Below are positions 4,640-8,209 of a stretch of 8,209 nt of DNA, piece by piece. The notes beneath the pieces are model-generated. The model was not told the origin of the DNA and searched no databases. It saw nothing but the letters and a program-made list of their open reading frames with translations. Source of the DNA: Spirochaetales bacterium. Lineage in GTDB: Bacteria; Spirochaetota; Spirochaetia; SZUA-6; DRHE01. The stretch is from contig JAFGFV010000028.1 of NCBI GenBank assembly GCA_016930895.1, positions 1 through 8,209 of the forward strand, in the 5' to 3' direction. Position 1 is the first letter of the stretch; every line of letters begins with the position of its first letter. The position numbers and the translations under genes were made by a program.

Positions 4640-6724
4640 GTGTTGAGCGTGGACGAGTTCGCTCTCCTGCGCGGCCGCCTGTACGAGGCGCACGGAGCCT
4701 TCGGCACCGCCGCCTCCGCCCTCGCCACCCAGGGGCTGTTCACCGCCCTCCTGGACGGGGACGTGCAGAGCGACCCCCTTCTCGCCGAGGTGATGGCGGC
4801 CCGCCTGGCCGCCGATGGGACCCAGACCCCGGACCGTGGGGCGCTGCTCGGGCGCATCGCCCGGTTGGGGCAGGATCCCTACCTCGACCGCTACCTGACC
4901 GACGCTCTCCAGGGCGCCCTCCCGGCGGTGGGCGCCGTCGAGATCTCCGAGCGGCTCGCGGACCTGGCGGACCTGGCAGTCGGCGACACGCGTCAGGCTG
5001 CCCGGGCCGGCAGCCGCCGCTCTGCACCGCCGTTTGCCCGCCAGGCTGCCGCCCTCGCGACGGCGGCGGAGCTCGGGCTGGCCCCGTTTGCGGAGGAGCT
5101 CGTGCTGCCTCTCCTCGGCCACGGGGATTCCGGTCTGCGTGCCGCCGCCGCGCACTACGCCGCCGCGGCACGGATCCCGAAAGCCGTGGGGGCTCTGCTG
5201 GCTGCCGCGCCGGTCAAAGCCGGGCCCTGCGGAGACCGCGGCCTGGAGCTCGCCGCCTCGGCCGTGGCAGTGGCCCAGGCGTGCCGGGCCGACCCAACGG
5301 ACGCTGCCTGCGAAGCCGAGCGGCGTCTGGGCCGCCCCGGGCTGGCGGACGAGCTGCGGTACGCCGCCCTGGACTCCGAGCTACCCGGACCGGCGCTGGT
5401 GCAGACCATGTTCTACGGGGACCCCGCCCGCCCCGGCCGCGGCAACAGCGGCGGCACGGCCACCCTGGTACGACACCTCGGGGACGCGTTGGCTGCCGGC
5501 GGGCGGCCCGTGCTGACCGTCGTCCCCTACGACACCGCCACAGCCGCCTACCCGTACCGTGCCGTCGAACGGCTCGCCGCCGGGCATATCCTGGCGCGCC
5601 TGCCCCTGTATCTTCCGGGCGAGAATGCTCTCGGGTTCCTGCGCTCCCACGGCCGGGTGCGCCTGGCGCTGCGGCGGCTGCTGCGCCTCTCCGGCGTGCG
5701 TCCTGGGGTCCTGCACGTGCGCTTCCTGGACGACGCCTCCCTGGCCGCGGCCCGGGAGGCCGAGCGGGAGGGCGTGCCCCTGGTCACCACCCTGACCCCC
5801 GACCCGCACCGCAGCCTGTGTGACCCTTCGGGGCGCCTGCAGCCGTTGGCCCCGGCGCGCGGCCTCGAAGCCCTGAACAAGATCTGGATCGGGGACGAGC
5901 TCCTGCGCCGTTCCCGGGGCATCGTCGGCATCGGCCGGCGGGCGGTTCGCGAACAGCTTCTGCCCTACTTCCCGCAGCTGGAGAACGCCGGGGAGCGACT
6001 GGTGACGGACATAGATGAAGGCATCCGCCTCGAGGTTGCGCCCGCCGGCCTGGACGTGCCCGCCCTGCTCTCTAACCCTGCTCTCGAGCTCGGGCTGGCC
6101 GCTCCGGCGGCCGGACGGCCGGTCATGCTCAACGTCGGCCGCCTGTCCCCCCTGAAGGGTCAGCTGAACCTGCTCCGCGCCTGGCTCGATCGCCGGTGGT
6201 GGCGCACCCACGACCTCGTGCTGATCGGAGGGGATTTCCGGCACCCCGCCCCGGGGGAGGCCGAGATCTTGGGCGCGATCCGCCGTCTGGCCGGCTCACG
6301 CCCGAACAGCCGCGGGAACCTGGCCCACCTCGAAGCCCTGCCCAACCCGCAGGTGCGGGAGGTGGAATCCTTCCTGGGGTCGCGAAGCCTGGCTCCCTTT
6401 CCGGACCTGTACGTGTGCTCCAGCTACAAGGAGGAGTTTGGGCTTTCGATCCTGGAGGCCATGGCCGCCGGCATGGTGGTGTGCGCGCCGCTGCGCGGTG
6501 GGGCCCGTCGGTACCTGCGCCACGGGGTCAACGGGTTCCTGGTCGACACCACCAGCGCCGCAAGCCTGGCCCGGGACCTCGAGGCGCTGCTCGGCCCCCT
6601 GGCGGTGGAGCGGGTGCGAGCGCTGCAGGAGAACGCCCGGGAGACGGTCCGGCGGGACTACTCGATCCAGCGGGTGGCGGAGGACTTCGAGTCCCTGTAC
6701 GGGCGGGTGCTGGGCGGGGGATGA
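4640..6724 (+). CDS. GT-B fold glycosyltransferase (GT4-like) with long helical N-terminal region
   Basis: The 694-residue protein probably transfers a sugar from a nucleotide-sugar donor in the cytoplasm. GTG 4640 is the first start of the frame; TTG 4643 and GTG 4649 are alternatives, and the ribosome binding site (AAGGGA 4625-4630 or AGAGGG 4632-4637) is modest. Residues 1-250 are Ala/Leu-rich and helical, possibly HEAT- or TPR-like repeats, with no recognised family. The first Rossmann domain begins near MFYGDP (257-262) with the glycine loop GNSGGTATLVRHLGDAL (268-284), a position that binds acceptor or donor phosphate in GT4 enzymes such as sucrose synthase. The second holds MLNVGRLSPLKGQ (496-508; Arg501, Lys506) and Glu598-x7-Glu606 in EEFGLSILEAMAAG, both GT4 hallmarks for donor binding. 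The C-terminus crosses back in a final helix. Donor and product are not predictable; sucrose-type metabolism is only one possibility. It heads a likely operon with the next two genes. Confidence 0.85.
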   Translation: MLSVDEFALLRGRLYEAHGAFGTAASALATQGLFTALLDGDVQSDPLLAEVMAARLAADGTQTPDRGALLGRIARLGQDPYLDRYLTDALQGALPAVGAVEISERLADLADLAVGDTRQAARAGSRRSAPPFARQAAALATAAELGLAPFAEELVLPLLGHGDSGLRAAAAHYAAAARIPKAVGALLAAAPVKAGPCGDRGLELAASAVAVAQACRADPTDAACEAERRLGRPGLADELRYAALDSELPGPALVQTMFYGDPARPGRGNSGGTATLVRHLGDALAAGGRPVLTVVPYDTATAAYPYRAVERLAAGHILARLPLYLPGENALGFLRSHGRVRLALRRLLRLSGVRPGVLHVRFLDDASLAAAREAEREGVPLVTTLTPDPHRSLCDPSGRLQPLAPARGLEALNKIWIGDELLRRSRGIVGIGRRAVREQLLPYFPQLENAGERLVTDIDEGIRLEVAPAGLDVPALLSNPALELGLAAPAAGRPVMLNVGRLSPLKGQLNLLRAWLDRRWWRTHDLVLIGGDFRHPAPGEAEILGAIRRLAGSRPNSRGNLAHLEALPNPQVREVESFLGSRSLAPFPDLYVCSSYKEEFGLSILEAMAAGMVVCAPLRGGARRYLRHGVNGFLVDTTSAASLARDLEALLGPLAVERVRALQENARETVRRDYSIQRVAEDFESLYGRVLGGG

Positions 6725-6767
6725 GCGGAAGGACACGCAGGCTGAACGATCCCTTGGAGGGGAATGT

Positions 6768-6776
6768 AGGAGGAGA
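6768..6776 (+). promoter_or_regulatory. Strong ribosome binding site for the flavin-binding protein
   Basis: AGGAGGAGA ends 6 bases before the ATG at 6783. It fixes the start well inside a longer open frame that reaches back into the glycosyltransferase gene. It predicts independent, efficient translation of this gene within the operon. Confidence 0.8.
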
Positions 6777-6782
6777 GCATAT

Positions 6783-7232
6783 ATGGAGGAAAGCAAGCTG
6801 CAAGGTTTGCTCAAGACGCTGCTGGGCGCGCAGCTGTTCGCCGTGCTGGGCACCAACGGGGACAAGGCGCCCCATCTGAACATCGTCTCCTTCGCCGCGG
6901 TGGATGACCTGCGGACGATCCTGTTCGCCACGCCCCGGCAGACCCAGAAGTACACGAACCTGCTGGCCCGCCCCGGCGTGGCGCTGTTCGTCGACAACCG
7001 CTCGAACCGGATGCGGGACCTCGAGGAGGTTCACGGCGTGGAGATCACCGGCACGGCGGCCGAGGTCGCCGGCGAGGCTGCCGGGCGCTACCGCGAGCTG
7101 TACCTCTCCCGCTTTCCGGAGCTGGAGGAGTTCCTGGGTTCGCCGGGGACGGCGCTGGTGGCCGTGGAGGTGCGCCGCTACGACGTGGTGCACCGATTCC
7201 AGGAGGTGGTCTTCTGGGAAATCCAGAGGTGA
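6783..7232 (+). CDS. Pyridoxamine 5'-phosphate oxidase-fold (FMN-binding split barrel) protein
   Basis: The 149-residue protein starts at the ATG set by AGGAGGAGA. It has the layout of small split-barrel flavoproteins: helix MEESKLQGLLKTLLG, strand LFAVLGTNG, HLNIVSFAAVDDLRTILFAT (31-50), RQTQKYTNLLARPGVALFVD (52-71), then the HGVEITGTAAEV strand and ELVAVEV-like end (ALVAVEVRRYDVVHRFQ, 124-140). Residues RQTQK (52-56) lie where this fold binds the FMN phosphate. The family includes oxidases, heme-related proteins, F420- or FMN-dependent reductases and binding-only proteins, so the reaction is open. The glycosyltransferase ends 58 bases upstream, and the next gene starts within this gene's stop (GTGA, 7229-7232). 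Length is typical for the group. No truncation is seen. Confidence 0.85.
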   Translation: MEESKLQGLLKTLLGAQLFAVLGTNGDKAPHLNIVSFAAVDDLRTILFATPRQTQKYTNLLARPGVALFVDNRSNRMRDLEEVHGVEITGTAAEVAGEAAGRYRELYLSRFPELEEFLGSPGTALVAVEVRRYDVVHRFQEVVFWEIQR

Positions 7233-8209
7233 TCCGCCCCCTGGCGGGCAACCCGCCGGGCCTGGAGCTGGGCGGAGAGTTCCTGCAGGCCTGGTTGGAG
7301 GCTGCGGGCCTGCGGGAGCGCCTGCTTCTCGCCCGCTGGCGCCTTCCGGAACGCCCTCAGCCCTTGGAGCTGTGGGACCTCTGGCTCGAACAGCAGAGGC
7401 TCCTGCTGCGCAGCCCTCTGCCGGAGCAGCAGGAAGAGTCCCTCCTCCGCGCGGTTCGAACCCTCGGCAGGGGAAGCCTGCGCGTGCGGGCACTGCCTCC
7501 TTCGGGCCGCCGCCCGGAGCTTCAGGGCGACTTTTCCGGCCTGCTCGGCGCGGCCGCCTTGCTCGAGGCCGTGCGGCTGGCCTGGGCGGCGGTGCTCAGC
7601 GCCTCCAGCCCCGAAGAGGTCCTCCCGATCGGAGGCTCCAGGGTGAGCGTGCACCGGGAGCACACCGCCCCAGGCGCTGCTGGGGAGGCTGGACCCCTGG
7701 GCGGAACGCCCTACGCCCCGGACCCCTGCCTCCTGGAGCTGGCGGCCCTGCACGACCGGTTGCTGCGCCCCGACTCCCCGCAACCCCTCCAGTCGCTGTT
7801 CGACCTGCGGCCCTGGTCCGGGCACGCCCGTGCGGCGCCTGACCAGGACCAGGAGCGGCTGCTGCTGCGCGCCGCCGAGGCGGCGGGCCGCCGGGACGTC
7901 GTCGATCTGCTGCCCCGCTGCCGGCAGGCGTGGGCCGCCTGGGTGGGCTCTGCGGACCGGTCCGCGGCCCGACAACCGGCCCTCGCGCCGGCCCGGCAAG
8001 GGGTCACCGCCCCGGGCGGCCGCGGGTGCCGGCAGATCGCCGGGGCCCCCGGTGCTCCGGGGCTGGCCTCCGGCCCAGCCCGGCTGCTGGCCCCGGGAGA
8101 CGATCTCTCTCCCCTGCCCGGCGAAATCCTGGTCTGCCGCTACCTTCCGCCCGGCAACTCCTCCGCGGCCCAGGCCGCCGCTGGCCTCCTCACGGAGCAG
8201 GGAGGCGCC
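7229..8209 (+). CDS. PEP synthase/PPDK-related protein with degenerate ATP-grasp half (partial, 5' end present)
   Basis: The frame runs 327 codons without a stop to the window edge. The start is GTG 7229, which overlaps the stop of the flavoprotein gene as GTGA, typical of translational coupling; no strong ribosome binding site is seen. Residues 281-326 match the phosphohistidine (PEP-utiliser mobile) domain: ASGPARLL, GEILVCRYLPPGN, AAGLLTEQGG. The phosphorylated His, normally in a T-S-H motif just after EQGG, lies beyond the window. Residues 60-125 can be lined up with the middle of the PEP synthase ATP-grasp domain (LEAVRLAWAAVLS like the conserved AV..W.SL helix), but the expected VRSSA..ED motif reads VRALPPSGRR (86-95), FAGQ reads FSGL, and about 100 N-terminal residues are absent. 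ATP binding by this half is therefore unlikely. Residues 235-275 are an Ala/Arg/Gly-rich linker. It may be a pseudoenzyme, or a domain working with a partner. Relation to PEP metabolism is inferred. Confidence 0.75.
   Translation, partial: MIRPLAGNPPGLELGGEFLQAWLEAAGLRERLLLARWRLPERPQPLELWDLWLEQQRLLLRSPLPEQQEESLLRAVRTLGRGSLRVRALPPSGRRPELQGDFSGLLGAAALLEAVRLAWAAVLSASSPEEVLPIGGSRVSVHREHTAPGAAGEAGPLGGTPYAPDPCLLELAALHDRLLRPDSPQPLQSLFDLRPWSGHARAAPDQDQERLLLRAAEAAGRRDVVDLLPRCRQAWAAWVGSADRSAARQPALAPARQGVTAPGGRGCRQIAGAPGAPGLASGPARLLAPGDDLSPLPGEILVCRYLPPGNSSAAQAAAGLLTEQGGA

Noticed and set aside
6721..6879. ATG overlapping the glycosyltransferase stop (ATGA) as a start of a separate small gene
   Set aside because: The resulting frame of about 50 codons is Cys/Arg/Trp-rich, has no ribosome binding site of its own and overlaps the well-supported flavoprotein gene in another frame.
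6528..7493. 321-residue minus-strand open frame across the flavoprotein gene
   Set aside because: It spans three plus-strand genes antisense, with low-complexity Pro/Gly/Ala/Arg content and no motif.
1..8209. tRNA, rRNA, CRISPR array or transposase anywhere in the window
   Set aside because: No cloverleaf with a GTTCRA-type T-loop context, no rRNA-like stretch, no spaced repeats and no transposase-like protein were seen.

Overview
This is a G+C-rich stretch (about two thirds G+C or more by eye) from a bacterium. All convincing genes lie on the + strand. Close-to-consensus sigma-70 type promoters, Shine-Dalgarno sites, frequent GTG starts and a DUF533/YebE-type membrane-associated protein suggest a high-GC Gram-negative, probably a proteobacterium. 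The sequence does not fix the lineage further.

Left part (1-2908): the Gly/Ser/Asn-rich tail of an upstream gene ends at 114. Next comes an exported protein of 405 residues with a transglutaminase-like Cys/His core (153-1370), then a DUF533/TerB-like protein with a Gly-rich N-terminal half behind its own promoter (1513-2358), then a GNAT acetyltransferase resembling the Mpr1 type (2402-2908). The last two may share a transcript.

Middle part (2909-4639): a gene-poor stretch of 421 bases precedes rsgA. It holds the best promoter in the window (TTGACA, 17-base spacer, TAGATT), an inverted repeat overlapping that promoter, a 22-codon open frame behind a perfect Shine-Dalgarno site, a hairpin with a GUAA tetraloop just after its stop, and a cluster of four GAGCTC palindromes. 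It looks like a long regulated leader, or an undescribed small gene or RNA, in front of the circularly permuted ribosome-assembly GTPase RsgA (3330-4502). Two mutually exclusive hairpins follow rsgA.

Right part (4640-8209): a tight set of three genes. The first is a GT-B (GT4-like) glycosyltransferase with an unusual helical N-terminal region of about 250 residues. The second is a small flavin-binding pyridoxamine-phosphate-oxidase-fold protein. The third, overlapping the second by 4 bases and running off the window, is related to PEP synthase/PPDK: its N-terminal ATP-grasp half looks shortened and stripped of key residues, while its phosphohistidine swivelling domain looks intact as far as it can be read. 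This cassette and the rsgA leader are the two places most likely to hold something undescribed.
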